In this document: positions 43,896 through 53,358 of the stretch, piece after piece
Position numbering within the stretch: position 1 is the stretch's first letter
Layout: each line of letters opens with the position of its first letter
Assembly (NCBI RefSeq): GCF_001457835.1
Contig: NZ_LN898230.1
Coordinates: 885,600-949,599, forward strand
DNA length: 64,000 bases
Source: Fenollaria timonensis
GTDB taxonomy: Bacteria > Bacillota > Clostridia > Tissierellales > Peptoniphilaceae
Reading direction: 5' to 3'
Made by a program: the position numbers and the translations under genes
The notes under the pieces: model-generated
What the model saw: the letters and a program-made list of their open reading frames with translations, nothing else
Databases searched by the model: none
What the model was told of the DNA's origin: nothing

Positions 43896-45088
43896 TAATT
43901 TTTCTTTCTATCTTTAAGTAATTCAGCTAGATTATCAAGAATGATGTCTGCTAGTTCACTTTTTTTCATTAAATCAAATGATGTAGCATTTTTGTTTTTA
44001 TATACAAAACTTACTTTGTTCTCATCGCTCTTAAAGCCCGAGCCCTTTAGTGTAATGTCGTTAGCGACTATCATGTCAGCCCCTTTAGAAACTAGTTTTT
44101 TCTTAGCATTTTCAATAACGTTTTCCGATTCAGCCGCAAAGCCAATAACGACTTTACCCTCTTTCTTATCCTTAAGTGACTTAATTATGTCCTCAGTCTT
44201 CTTTATCTTGATGTCATTGCTTTCGTCTACTTCTTTTTTTATCTTTTCAGGACTGTAATTCGCTGGCGTAAAATCAGCTGGTGCAGCCGCCATAATCAAG
44301 GCATCTGCGTCCACAAACTCCTTATTAACTGCCTCGTACATATCCTTTGACGATACAACATTTACTATATTGAATGAATCTTTTATATCAAGGTCATTTG
44401 GTCCTATGATTAAAGTGACATCGGCTCCTCTATTGTAAGCCTTTTTTGCAATGTGGTAGCCCATCTTGCCAGTCGAACGATTTGAGATGTATCTAACAGG
44501 GTCTATCGCTTCAACTGTGTGACCAGCTGTGACAAGTATCTTGTACTTCTTAAGGTCTTTATTAGCAAGTAAATAATCGATGCGATCAATTATTCTTTCT
44601 GGGTCTGGCATCTTGCCCTTACCAATGTCGCCGCAAGCAAGTAGACCGCAATCTGATTCAAGTATGTCTAAGCCCCTATCTTTAAGCGTTTTAATGTTCT
44701 CTTGTGTCGCATCATTTTCTAGCATAACAGTGTTCATGGCTGGCACCACAAGTTTTTTTGCCTTGCTAGCTAAAATTGCTAAAGTCACCATATTATCACA
44801 GATACCATGAGCAAGTTTAGCTATGGTATTAGCTGATGCAGGCGCTACAACAAAGATGTCTGCCCACTTAGCTATCTCTATGTGCATAGGCTTATCTTCA
44901 TCAGTAAAGACATCTGTATAAACTTCATTTTTTGAAAGTATCTTAAAGGTTTCGCTGCCCACAAATTGAAGTGCGTCCCTCGTCATAAGTACTCTTACAT
45001 TGTGTTTCTTTGAAAGCTTAGATACAAGATCTGCCGCTTTATAAGCTGCTATGCCACCAGTGACACATACTACAATGTTTTTCTTCAT
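43895..45088 (-). CDS. coaBC: CoaBC (phosphopantothenoylcysteine decarboxylase/synthetase)
   Basis: 397 residues. N-terminal CoaC flavoprotein: CVTGGIAAYKAADL, PASANTIAKLAHGICDNM and PAMNTVM. C-terminal CoaB: TAGHTVEAIDPVRYISNRSTGKMGYHIA. Two sequential CoA-synthesis steps feeding CoaD (26507). Confidence 0.96.
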   Translation of the reverse strand: MKKNIVVCVTGGIAAYKAADLVSKLSKKHNVRVLMTRDALQFVGSETFKILSKNEVYTDVFTDEDKPMHIEIAKWADIFVVAPASANTIAKLAHGICDNMVTLAILASKAKKLVVPAMNTVMLENDATQENIKTLKDRGLDILESDCGLLACGDIGKGKMPDPERIIDRIDYLLANKDLKKYKILVTAGHTVEAIDPVRYISNRSTGKMGYHIAKKAYNRGADVTLIIGPNDLDIKDSFNIVNVVSSKDMYEAVNKEFVDADALIMAAAPADFTPANYSPEKIKKEVDESNDIKIKKTEDIIKSLKDKKEGKVVIGFAAESENVIENAKKKLVSKGADMIVANDITLKGSGFKSDENKVSFVYKNKNATSFDLMKKSELADIILDNLAELLKDRKKN

Positions 45089-45089
45089 T

Positions 45090-45275
45090 TTATATATCGT
45101 ATTCTATCTTGTCTTCAAGATATTCATCCATAGCGATGGATACAGGATTGTGTGACTCAGTGTCAACCTTTGCTTCTGCTCCATCAACTATTTGCCTAGC
45201 TCTTTTTGAAAGTATCATAACTAAGGCATATCTCGATAATGTTTCTAAATCTTCTTTATTTTTAATATAAATCAT
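45090..45275 (-). CDS. rpoZ: RNA polymerase omega subunit
   Basis: 61 residues, short but typical for Clostridia. The YALVMILSKRARQIVDGA stretch is the conserved core (R-A-R-Q). Omega stabilises beta'. ATGA overlap with gmk, and the gmk-rpoZ-coaBC-priA order is standard. Confidence 0.95.
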   Translation of the reverse strand: MIYIKNKEDLETLSRYALVMILSKRARQIVDGAEAKVDTESHNPVSIAMDEYLEDKIEYDI

Positions 45276-45883
45276 TTGTTTTCCCCCAATACTCTATCTT
45301 TTATATATTTGAATCTCTTCGCTCTATGTTGTTCCGCTTTGATTATGGCCTCGATATCTCTAACGGCATCCTCCAAGTAATCGTTTACTACAAAGAAGTC
45401 GTATTCTTCAACGAAGTTTATCTCCTTAAAGCCGTTAGCAATTCTTAGCTCTAAGCCCTTTTCGCTCTCAGTTGCTCTGCCAACCAGCCTTCTCTTTAGC
45501 TCCGACATCGATGGCGGTACTAGAAATATAAAGACTACTTCCTTCATCTTCTTTTTGATTTGAAGCGCGCCTTGAACGTCAATGTCAAGCAGTACTATCT
45601 CGCCCTCTTCTATCTTTTTAGTGATAAAATCTTTTGGCGTACCATAGTAGTGGCCGTGAACACTAGCGTATTCCAAGAACTCATCGTTTTCGACTTTCTT
45701 TAGAAACTCTTCTTCGCTTAAGAAGAAGTAGCTCTTGCCATCTACTTCGCCTGGACGAGCTTCTCTAGTTGTCGCTGAGACTGAAAAGACTATATCGTCG
45801 TTGCGCCTAAACAGTTCATCAGCGACAGTGCCTTTGCCGCAGCCCGATGGACCCGAAAGGACTATCAAAAACCCTCTTTTCAT
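45272..45883 (-). CDS. gmk: Guanylate kinase
   Basis: 203 residues. Walker A LSGPSGCGKGTV near residue 8, SVSATTREARPGEVDGKSYFFL (GMP binding) and LLDIDVQGALQI. Converts GMP to GDP. ATG at 45883 behind GGAGGTAATTAG, where TAG ends remA. Confidence 0.97.
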   Translation of the reverse strand: MKRGFLIVLSGPSGCGKGTVADELFRRNDDIVFSVSATTREARPGEVDGKSYFFLSEEEFLKKVENDEFLEYASVHGHYYGTPKDFITKKIEEGEIVLLDIDVQGALQIKKKMKEVVFIFLVPPSMSELKRRLVGRATESEKGLELRIANGFKEINFVEEYDFFVVNDYLEDAVRDIEAIIKAEQHRAKRFKYIKDRVLGENK

Positions 45884-46123
45884 CTAATTACCTCCATTCA
45901 ATCTTTCGCTAATAGTTGAAGTCGCTAGCGTTGAAAGAACTATGGACTCGTTATCCATGATGATAACGCTTCTAGTCTTCTTGCCGCAAGTTGCGTCTAC
46001 GAGTCTGATTGTATCACGATTCTCCATGATGAGTCTCTTTATAGGAGCTGACTCTGGTCCTACAACAGCTATGACCCTGTTTTTATTGATTAAATTACCA
46101 AATCCTACGTTAATGTATTCCAT
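45884..46123 (-). CDS. remA: RemA-like DUF370 regulator
   Basis: 79 residues. INVGFGNLINKNRVIAVVGPESAPIKR is the family signature. RemA is a DNA-binding activator of matrix genes in Bacillus; here only the family is certain. Conserved between the YicC-family gene and gmk. Confidence 0.93.
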   Translation of the reverse strand: MEYINVGFGNLINKNRVIAVVGPESAPIKRLIMENRDTIRLVDATCGKKTRSVIIMDNESIVLSTLATSTISERLNGGN

Positions 46124-46130
46124 ACTTCAC

Positions 46131-47012
46131 CTACTCTATATTTTGTATTTGCTCTCTAATCTTTTCGATAAGGTTCTTTTGTTCGACACCTATCTTAGAG
46201 ATATCAATGTTTTTAGTCTTACTTAATATAGTATTTGACTCTCTGTTCATCTCTTGAATTAAGAAATCCATCTTCTTGCCAATGGCCTCATCAGAATTAA
46301 GCATGGACTTGAATTGAGATATGTGGCTGTACATCCTAACTATCTCTTCATCGATGGCATATTTGTCAACTAATAGTGCAAGTTCAAACTCAAGCCTCTT
46401 TTCATCGATTATGCTTTTATCTTCAATAAGCTCATTGTACTTCTTCATGAAGTCTTCTTTGTATTCATCAGTGTAATTGATATATATTTCTTTGATTCTA
46501 TCAACATTCTCTTCAATTGCAGTGAGATTATTTAGTATGTCGCGTTTAAGATTTTCTCCTTCTCTTATTCTCATATCGTCAAAGTTATCAAGCGCCTTCT
46601 CAAGCGTTTCAAGCATTATATCTAAAAACTCATCATTTTCATAATTGTTCTTCACTACGCTTAAAACTTCTTGTTGACTGATTATGTCTTCAAGCTTAAT
46701 CTCGTCATCAAGGCCAAGCTCTTCCTTGATTAAGCTAAGCGCCTTCATATACTTTCTCAAAAATACTAAATCTACTTCAACATCATTAGGGTCATCCTCT
46801 AAGAAGACAACTGTTAGGAAACAATCTATCTTTGCCCTTGATATTCTCTTTTTAATCGCAAGCCTAGTCTTGTCCTCGTACTCGATAAGCGAGCGCGGGC
46901 TTCTTAGGTTTAAATCAAAGTATCTGTTGTTCACAGACTTTAGTTCAAATTTTATCTTATACTTTTCACAAACGTATTCACTAGAACCATATGAGGTCAT
47001 ACTCTTTAACAT
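46131..47012 (-). CDS. YicC-family endoribonuclease-like protein
   Basis: 293 residues from the ATG at 47012, which follows AAGGAGTGAG; the frame extends 144 bases upstream through the promoter and is not coding there. LKSMTSYGSSEY, KSVNNRYFDLNLRSPRSL and the C-terminal KKMDFLIQEMNRESNTILSK are family hallmarks. YicC proteins were linked to stationary-phase growth and to RNase activity. First gene of the long operon ending at thiN. Confidence 0.93.
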   Translation of the reverse strand: MLKSMTSYGSSEYVCEKYKIKFELKSVNNRYFDLNLRSPRSLIEYEDKTRLAIKKRISRAKIDCFLTVVFLEDDPNDVEVDLVFLRKYMKALSLIKEELGLDDEIKLEDIISQQEVLSVVKNNYENDEFLDIMLETLEKALDNFDDMRIREGENLKRDILNNLTAIEENVDRIKEIYINYTDEYKEDFMKKYNELIEDKSIIDEKRLEFELALLVDKYAIDEEIVRMYSHISQFKSMLNSDEAIGKKMDFLIQEMNRESNTILSKTKNIDISKIGVEQKNLIEKIREQIQNIE

Positions 47013-47033
47013 AGTCTCACTCCTTATGTTTAT

Positions 47034-47042
47034 ATTATACCA
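47034..47042 (-). promoter_or_regulatory. Extended -10 promoter of the YicC-to-thiN operon
   Basis: Minus-strand TGG-TATAAT (47042-47034), 22 bases before the start codon; no good -35 is visible, as expected for an extended -10. On the opposite strand TATAAT at 47107-47112 may serve rqcH. Confidence 0.6.
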
Positions 47043-47131
47043 TTTATTTACAAAAATATATATAGAATATGACAAATTCTTCATATTTAAATAGACTATC
47101 TTTGTATATAATATAAGTAAGGAGTGATTAG

Positions 47132-48844
47132 ATGTCATTTGACGGAATAGTAACAAGAGCCTTGACTGATGAGTTCAATAGTAATTACATTGGATCAAGG
47201 GTCGATAAGATATATCAAACTGAAAAAGATGAGATAATGATCAATATGAGGAGCAAAGATGCTTCTTTCAAGGTCTTAGTAAGCGCCTCGAGCAACAACC
47301 CGCGCTTCTATGTGAGTAAAGTCAGTAAAAAAAATCCGACTGAAGCGCCACTCTTCTCAATGATACTAAGAAAGAATCTATCTGGCTCGAAGCTTGTTAA
47401 AGTCGAGCAATTTGGCTTCGATAGAGCTGCTCAGTTCGTCTTTAAAGGCTACAACGAATTTCATGAAGAAGCTCTTTATTATCTTGTTGTCGAAATCATG
47501 GGCAAGTACTCAAACATAATTCTTTGTAATGAAGATCAAAAGATTATTGATGCAATAAAAAGAGTTTCGACTATCATGTCAAGCAAGAGAGAGATAGAAC
47601 CAGGTCTTATATATGAAAGGCCGCCTGTCTTTGATAGAGTCTCGCCTATTAGCGTTGATGAAGAAGGGCTTAAAGTGATGATGATGGATAATGCAGAGCT
47701 TGAGATTAGAGACTTTCTTATGAGATCCTTCCTTGGTCTAAGTACTGAAATTGCAAACAAAATACTTTTTGATGCAGCTATTGACGAGAAGAACTTAGTA
47801 AAAAATCTTGATGATAGCGCTGCGAATAGACTTATCTCGTCATTCATATCTACATTCGACGAAGTGAGAGAAAATAACTATAGCTTCAATATTTATAAGC
47901 TAAGCGAAAGGAAAAGCGCCTACAACGCCATTCGCCTAAATCAATATGCCTCGCTTGAGAAAGAAAGTTTTGAAAGCATAAGTGAGCTACTTGATAAATA
48001 TTATTATGAAAAGGACCAAAAGGACAGAATATCGCAGCGTTCACAAAACATGAGACGCACTGTAAGTGCTAATCTTAAAAGAGCGAGAAACAAATTACAA
48101 AAGCAAAAAGAAGAGATGCTTGAAAGTGCTAACAGAGAGGCATACAAGGTCTACGCTGACCTTATCTCTTCAAATATACACAAGATAAATAAGGGGCTTA
48201 AAGAGATAAAGCTTGAGAACTTCTACGACAATATGAATGAGATCACAGTGCCTCTTGATCAAAAGCTATCTGCTGTGCAAAATGCGCAAAGGTATTACAA
48301 GAGATATCAAAAGATGAAGCAAAGAGAGATAGTTTTGGAGAAGCAAATCGAAAATACTGAGGACGAGATAAATTATCTTGAGCTTGTTATGGACGCTATC
48401 GATAGGACTGACGATGTAAAGAACCTTGATGAGATATACTTTGAGCTAATTAAGAATAAATACATTAAAAAGGATAAAAAAATAAAAAATAAGCCAAAAA
48501 AAATCGCCATACATTCTATTGATTATGACGATACAAGTAAAGTGTATTATGGCAAGAACAATCTGCAAAATGAGTACATCACTTTCAAAGTCGCTGACAA
48601 AAACGATGTGTGGATGCACGTCAAGGGCTTTCCTGGCTCGCACGTTGTAATCAAGTCAGATGGCTACCCAAGTGACGAGCTCTTGCTCTTCGCAGCCGAA
48701 ATTGCCGCAAAAAATTCAAAAGCCAAAGACTCTAATAAGGTTGATGTTGACTTCACTACGAGGAAGAATGTTAAAAAACATCCAAGCGGTAAGACCGGCC
48801 TCGTTAACTATGTGAACTTCAAAACCATCACTGTAGATCTTTAG
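47132..48844 (+). CDS. rqcH: Ribosome quality-control factor RqcH (NFACT/FbpA family)
   Basis: 570 residues. NFACT-N at the start (MSFDGIVTRALTDEF), a helix-hairpin-helix and coiled-coil middle with long Lys/Glu helices (about 300-440), and NFACT-R at the end (GKNNLQNEYITFK, WMHVKGFPGSHVVI). RqcH adds C-terminal Ala tails to stalled nascent chains on 50S subunits. The start follows AAGGAGTGATTAG. Its end overlaps rluD tail to tail by 17 bases. Confidence 0.95.
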   Translation: MSFDGIVTRALTDEFNSNYIGSRVDKIYQTEKDEIMINMRSKDASFKVLVSASSNNPRFYVSKVSKKNPTEAPLFSMILRKNLSGSKLVKVEQFGFDRAAQFVFKGYNEFHEEALYYLVVEIMGKYSNIILCNEDQKIIDAIKRVSTIMSSKREIEPGLIYERPPVFDRVSPISVDEEGLKVMMMDNAELEIRDFLMRSFLGLSTEIANKILFDAAIDEKNLVKNLDDSAANRLISSFISTFDEVRENNYSFNIYKLSERKSAYNAIRLNQYASLEKESFESISELLDKYYYEKDQKDRISQRSQNMRRTVSANLKRARNKLQKQKEEMLESANREAYKVYADLISSNIHKINKGLKEIKLENFYDNMNEITVPLDQKLSAVQNAQRYYKRYQKMKQREIVLEKQIENTEDEINYLELVMDAIDRTDDVKNLDEIYFELIKNKYIKKDKKIKNKPKKIAIHSIDYDDTSKVYYGKNNLQNEYITFKVADKNDVWMHVKGFPGSHVVIKSDGYPSDELLLFAAEIAAKNSKAKDSNKVDVDFTTRKNVKKHPSGKTGLVNYVNFKTITVDL

Positions 48845-49742
48845 CTTTATATAAATTCGTTTTGATTAGCGCCTCTTTAAAATAAGCTGGCACTTCACTT
48901 TCTATTTCTATTAAATTATTTGTAATTGGATGGATGAAACTTACTTTTCTGCAATGTAAGACTTGTCCGTCCATTTTTATTTTGCCTCTATAGCCATAAG
49001 TCTTATCGCCAAGCACTGGATGATTTAGATAAGCAAGATGCACTCTAATCTGATGCGTTCTGCCCGTTTTGATTATGACCTTTAGATAAGAGTAATCATC
49101 ATTTTGTTTAAGTAAATGGATTTCGGAGATTGCCCTTTTGCCTTCATCTGAAGCACACATCTTGATCTTCTTGATCGGGTCACGCATTATGCCCTTATCA
49201 ACTAGAGTTACTTCAGCATCAAAATTACCCACGGCTATGGTGATGTACTCTTTGTATATCTCTCTCGACTTGAATAGCTCCTTCATCTTTTCATGCGCTT
49301 CATTATTCTTCGCAATGATGATGAGGCCACTCGTATCTTTATCGAGCCTGTGGATGATGCCCGGCCTTGTCTCGTCAATATCGCTCAGTGAAGTAAATCT
49401 ATATAGCAAGAAATTTACAAGACTTATCTCCTCATCATTTGTAGGATGAACTATAAGTCCCCTTGGCTTATCGATAACCGCTATGTCATCATCTTCATAT
49501 AGGACCTTTATGTCCATATCGATTTTTTCAAAGCGTTTCGATTCTTTTTCTCTTATCTCTATGATGTCACCTGCATTTAACTTGTAAGACGCTTTTGCAG
49601 CACTACCATTGACAGATACGTATCCCTCTTCAATAAGCTTTTTATACATTGATCTTGTTTTGCTATCATCAAAGTTTGCTAAAAATACATCTAATCTTTG
49701 ACCAGCATCTTCGCCATTTATATTAATTACTTTTGCTTGCAT
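48828..49742 (-). CDS. rluD: RluD-family 23S rRNA pseudouridine synthase
   Basis: 304 residues from the ATG at 49742; the long N-terminal extension of the frame (to 49895) lies over lspA and is not coding. An S4 domain (GQRLDVFLANF...GYVSVNG) precedes the catalytic GIIHRLDKDTSGL (Asp). RTHQIRVHLAYLNHPVLGDKTYG follows. Overlaps lspA by 20 bases. Exact uridine targets cannot be told from sequence. Confidence 0.93.
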   Translation of the reverse strand: MQAKVININGEDAGQRLDVFLANFDDSKTRSMYKKLIEEGYVSVNGSAAKASYKLNAGDIIEIREKESKRFEKIDMDIKVLYEDDDIAVIDKPRGLIVHPTNDEEISLVNFLLYRFTSLSDIDETRPGIIHRLDKDTSGLIIIAKNNEAHEKMKELFKSREIYKEYITIAVGNFDAEVTLVDKGIMRDPIKKIKMCASDEGKRAISEIHLLKQNDDYSYLKVIIKTGRTHQIRVHLAYLNHPVLGDKTYGYRGKIKMDGQVLHCRKVSFIHPITNNLIEIESEVPAYFKEALIKTNLYKAKDLQ

Positions 49743-50199
49743 TTTTGTCTTTAATCTTTCTATAGATATAGTAGCCGATAAATATAACAATGATAACACA
49801 CATGTAGCTATCAGCAAGGTTAAAGCAAGGGTACTCGTACGAACCAAACTTAAATGAAATAAAGTCAATAACGTAGCCTCTAAAGGCTCTGTCAATGAAA
49901 TTACCTAAAATGCCTGCTAAGAAAAATGACAAAAATACTTTTTCATATCCCATAAGCGTATCGTACTCTGTTATGAAGATGTATAAAATTATCGCTATTG
50001 CAATGAAAGTTACGATGAAGAAGAAAATGTGTCTGCCTTGCATAATGCCGAAGGCGGCGCCTCTATTCTCAACGTAATCAAAAGAAAAAAAGTTTGGAAT
50101 TATTTCGTATGCAGCTTCTCCCTCTAAGTGAAGCTTAGCAAAGTACTTTGTGACTTGATCTAAGGCCACTGCTAGTACGACTATTAAAAAATAAATCAT
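49723..50199 (-). CDS. lspA: Lipoprotein signal peptidase II
   Basis: 158 residues with four membrane spans. VENRGAAFGI and the C-terminal VIDFISF...NLADSYMCV carry the two catalytic aspartates (FNLADS). Cleaves prolipoprotein signal peptides after lipidation. lspA-rluD is the common Gram-positive order. ATG at 50199 follows GTAGGTG. Confidence 0.96.
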   Translation of the reverse strand: MIYFLIVVLAVALDQVTKYFAKLHLEGEAAYEIIPNFFSFDYVENRGAAFGIMQGRHIFFFIVTFIAIAIILYIFITEYDTLMGYEKVFLSFFLAGILGNFIDRAFRGYVIDFISFKFGSYEYPCFNLADSYMCVIIVIFIGYYIYRKIKDKNASKSN

Positions 50200-50206
50200 G
50201 TAACAC

Positions 50207-50980
50207 CTACTTTATAATTTTTATAATAAGTTTGAGTTTATCCTTTTTGCTTAGACCTAAGTAGTCACCGACTATGAATCTTCCGCGTCTGCGCATAGAG
50301 ACCATGTCGCCTACTTCAAGCGTTTCGCTAATCTTGTATGTGACTTTGTAATTCACTTTAACAAGACCAGCTTCGATGGCGTTTTTTGCATCACTTCTGG
50401 ATAAATTATATACATTTGCTAAAACTAGATCAAGCCTTGCTGATGCGCATGTTATAAGCTTTTCTTCATAATCTACATCTCTTGATATAGGCGTAGCTAA
50501 ATCAATTACTTCAAGCTCTACACCATAGTTTTTTATCTTCTCAAGATTAAGCAAAACGTAATCCAAAATCTCATTTCTGATGTAAAAGTATATAGCTTTG
50601 TCATTTATAATGATGTCGCCGAGCTTTTCCCTCTTGATTCCAAGCGAAAGAACTGAGCCTAAAACGTCTTTGTGAGCGATCTCATAATCTTTTTTATCTA
50701 TCTTAACTAGACTTACATAGTCAGATGGATTTAGCTCGTCCATATATTCAGGATAAATTAAAATAGCCTTACTTTCAGAATCTTCATTCCCAATAAGGCT
50801 AAAACTTATAGTATCATAAGTATTGATAAGCGAAGTGAGTTCTTTCACTTCAAAAGGGTTGTAGAAGTCTGTGCACTCAGTGGACTTAGTCCTTGACACT
50901 ATCTCACAAAGATCTATAACCCTTCTTGCAATCTCTTTGTTCTCAGTACTTATATGATCTAAATTCTTTGACTTATTCAT
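50207..50980 (-). CDS. ylmH: YlmH S4-domain RNA-binding protein
   Basis: 257 residues. The N-terminal two-thirds are YlmH-specific (DFYNPFEVKEL, ILIYPEYM, LGSVLSLGIKREKLGDI). The C-terminal S4 domain reads ASARLDLVLANVYNLSRSDAKNAIEAGLVKVN. YlmH has been connected to ribosome quality control and to division in Gram-positives. It sits in the sepF operon, near rqcH. Confidence 0.93.
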   Translation of the reverse strand: MNKSKNLDHISTENKEIARRVIDLCEIVSRTKSTECTDFYNPFEVKELTSLINTYDTISFSLIGNEDSESKAILIYPEYMDELNPSDYVSLVKIDKKDYEIAHKDVLGSVLSLGIKREKLGDIIINDKAIYFYIRNEILDYVLLNLEKIKNYGVELEVIDLATPISRDVDYEEKLITCASARLDLVLANVYNLSRSDAKNAIEAGLVKVNYKVTYKISETLEVGDMVSMRRRGRFIVGDYLGLSKKDKLKLIIKIIK

Positions 50981-51432
50981 TAAAATGGAAACATGCCTCT
51001 GTTTTTAAGTTCGTCTTTGATACCGTCTATAGCAATGTTCTTTGGTGCTAAAACAAAGATGTCTCTTGTCACTTTTTGAATGCTTCCGTCAATAGCATAG
51101 ATACCGCCATTGATAAAATCAAAAATTTGTCTCTTTACACTTGCTTCTAGTTGTTCGAAGTTTACAACAACTGCCTTGCCTAATCTTAAGTCATCGATAA
51201 TAAGTGGTGCTTCGTCATAGCCAAGTGGTTCTTGTACTGTGATAATCATTGCTCCAGTCTTTCTTTGAATAGGAACAATGTTTTCCTTTTCCTTCTTCTT
51301 TGAGAAGAAAGATGATTCTCTTTGTGGTTCTTCTTCCACTACTTCATCCTCTTCTTCGTCATAGTATTCTTCATCGTATTCGTCGTCATCGCCGAAGCCT
51401 AAGAAATACTTTACTTTGTCCATAAAACCCAT
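50980..51432 (-). CDS. sepF: Cell division protein SepF
   Basis: 150 residues from the ATG at 51432 behind AGGAGG; a 30-base upward extension has no ribosome binding site. MGFMDKVKYFLGFG is the membrane-binding amphipathic helix, followed by an acidic linker (about 15-45) and the SepF core with DLRLGKAVVVNFEQLE and RDIFVLAPKNI. Anchors FtsZ to the membrane. Confidence 0.94.
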   Translation of the reverse strand: MGFMDKVKYFLGFGDDDEYDEEYYDEEEDEVVEEEPQRESSFFSKKKEKENIVPIQRKTGAMIITVQEPLGYDEAPLIIDDLRLGKAVVVNFEQLEASVKRQIFDFINGGIYAIDGSIQKVTRDIFVLAPKNIAIDGIKDELKNRGMFPF

Positions 51433-51442
51433 AATAAACCTC

Positions 51443-52132
51443 CTAATAATTTCTTTCGCCAAATATCTTTGAGCCGATCCTCAATATATTTGATCCTTCT
51501 TGTATTGCTATTCTATAATCATGTGTCATACCCATGGATAGATACTTTAAGTCAACATTGTCAAAATTCTTTGCCGACAGCTTTTCCTTTAGCTCGTAAA
51601 GGCCTCTGAATGTGTTTCTAACAACAGCCTCATCCTCTGTGAATGGCGCCATCGTCATAAAGCCCAAGATATGTAAGTTCTTGTACTCGTGCATCTGTTC
51701 TAGGACTTCCTCAACCTCATCCTTGTAAAAGCCGCTCTTTGACTCTTCCTTCGAGATATTTACTTGCAATAAACCATCTAGCTCCATATTATTATTTGCT
51801 AGCCTCTTGTCAAGTGCTTCGATAAGACTCAAGCTATCAAGTGAATGAATCATCTTAATCTTGCCTAGAAGCTTGTTAATCTTGTTCTTTTGAAGGCTAC
51901 CTATCATATGAAAGTCGAAGTCATCCTTTAAAGCGTCATACTTTTCTTCTATCTCTTGAACTTTGTTCTCGCCAATCTCTTTTAGACCAAATTCTTTTAT
52001 CTCTTTGATCCTCTCTACGTCAACAGTTTTTGTTACTGCCAAGAGCTTTACTTCATCTTTCTTTCTACCTGCAAGATCAATCTCTTTGTCAATAGACTCT
52101 AAAAGATCTATTAAATTTTCTCCTACACTCAT
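51443..52132 (-). CDS. PLP homeostasis protein (YggS/YlmE family)
   Basis: 229 residues. KLLAVTKTVDVERI holds the PLP Lys. GENKVQEI, HMIGSLQKNKI, GLLQVNISKEESKSGF and LGFMTMAPF...LSMGMTHDY are family motifs. Binds and buffers pyridoxal phosphate; it has no known catalytic role. TAATG overlap with the gene upstream. Confidence 0.94.
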   Translation of the reverse strand: MSVGENLIDLLESIDKEIDLAGRKKDEVKLLAVTKTVDVERIKEIKEFGLKEIGENKVQEIEEKYDALKDDFDFHMIGSLQKNKINKLLGKIKMIHSLDSLSLIEALDKRLANNNMELDGLLQVNISKEESKSGFYKDEVEEVLEQMHEYKNLHILGFMTMAPFTEDEAVVRNTFRGLYELKEKLSAKNFDNVDLKYLSMGMTHDYRIAIQEGSNILRIGSKIFGERNY

Positions 52133-53358
52133 TATAGTATGTCGCCCTCCTTTACAGTAGATGGAAATACCACAACTTCGTCATAATATTTTATGCTCTT
52201 AAACTTTAGTTTCTTATACTTCATAAGACCGTTATCGTCAGTCCTCATAACGTAGATGTTGTCACGGTCGCTGCCAACTAAGAGCACTCTTTTATATCTT
52301 ATAGTATTGTCTATGTCTTTTATATATACCCCTTTTTCGCTGCCTCTATCAACTAAGGCGCTTTTTGGTAGTTTAAATGTCTTATACTCATCAAAAATGA
52401 TTTCCATCTTTGAGAATCTATCTTTATAAAGCTCGGATATCCTTTCTCTGATGTTTAATAGAAATTTATAAGTATCCCCACTCTTTTCTTTCTTAAGTAC
52501 TCTCGCGTAAGTCTTTGTTCCCGTTAAGTCCCACTCAATAAGGACTACGTCATTAACATTGACATCTTCAAGCTTTTTATCGTCTGAAAAAGCAAGTATA
52601 TTCATAGAGAAATTATCAAGTATCTTGAAGTTATCATTGCTCTTGCCTTGGTTTAGACTGTAGCTCTTGCTATCTTCAATCAAATCCTTCTCGAATAAGG
52701 CATCAAAATTTTCATTCGTATACTTATCTTCAAGTCCATCGATAAAGTAGCTAACTATACCCGACATCGACACTTTTACAGCTGGGGCCTCACTTCTCTT
52801 GCTTTCGTTTAACTCGTCCTTCATCTCTAAAAGTTTGTCAATGGAGTAGTTTTTAATACTTTCGTAGTATTTATCCTCTTCATCTTCACTGCTGTTTAAT
52901 ATTTGAGAAAGATCTTCGTATCTCTTTTGATTTATGCTTATCTGTAAAGCCTTAATCTTTCTATTCATAGCCTTTTGATCAATACTCTCTTCACCAGAAG
53001 TGTCATAATCAAGATCCTTTAGCCTTTTATTTATTGCATCAATCTTTTTATCAATAAGATCGTTAGCGCTCTTTGTTACGCTTAAGTTTTCAAGGCCTCT
53101 TTTTACCTTTTCGCCTTCTTTAGCTTGTGTCGTGAAGTAAGAATGTCTTCCTGCTTGATAAACTTCTTCAGTCTTAATAAGTGCTGAGTTCATCGCAACC
53201 GAATTATAAAAAACTTCTTCAACAGGCGTCTGTGTCTTGATATCCTTTTTAAAGAAGGATGTGATTATGGTGTTAAAAGCTATGATTATAAATATAAAAG
53301 CAACTAGAGCTCCTAAAAAACTTGAGAAGCCTTTGCCGTTCTTCTTATCTATCTTCAT
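52132..53358 (-). CDS. Membrane-anchored HlyD-like protein of the sepF operon
   Basis: 408 residues. A short basic cytoplasmic start, one membrane span (about 13-33, GALVAFIFIIIAFNTIITSF) and a long outside region with coiled coil (about 85-180). The C-terminal half has a beta-rich HlyD/efflux-adaptor-like layout (SGIVSYFIDGLE, LPKSALVDRGSEKGVYI). No partner exporter is nearby. Conserved beside sepF in Clostridia; function unknown, a division or envelope role is guessed from context. Confidence 0.7.
   Translation of the reverse strand: MKIDKKNGKGFSSFLGALVAFIFIIIAFNTIITSFFKKDIKTQTPVEEVFYNSVAMNSALIKTEEVYQAGRHSYFTTQAKEGEKVKRGLENLSVTKSANDLIDKKIDAINKRLKDLDYDTSGEESIDQKAMNRKIKALQISINQKRYEDLSQILNSSEDEEDKYYESIKNYSIDKLLEMKDELNESKRSEAPAVKVSMSGIVSYFIDGLEDKYTNENFDALFEKDLIEDSKSYSLNQGKSNDNFKILDNFSMNILAFSDDKKLEDVNVNDVVLIEWDLTGTKTYARVLKKEKSGDTYKFLLNIRERISELYKDRFSKMEIIFDEYKTFKLPKSALVDRGSEKGVYIKDIDNTIRYKRVLLVGSDRDNIYVMRTDDNGLMKYKKLKFKSIKYYDEVVVFPSTVKEGDIL

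Noticed and set aside
47013..47156. N-terminal extension of the YicC-family frame
   Set aside because: Covers the extended -10 promoter and divergent rqcH start; the ATG at 47012 has AAGGAGTG.
49743..49895. N-terminal extension of the RluD frame
   Set aside because: Overlaps conserved lspA codons and would add a hydrophobic segment foreign to the family; internal ATG 49742 fits.
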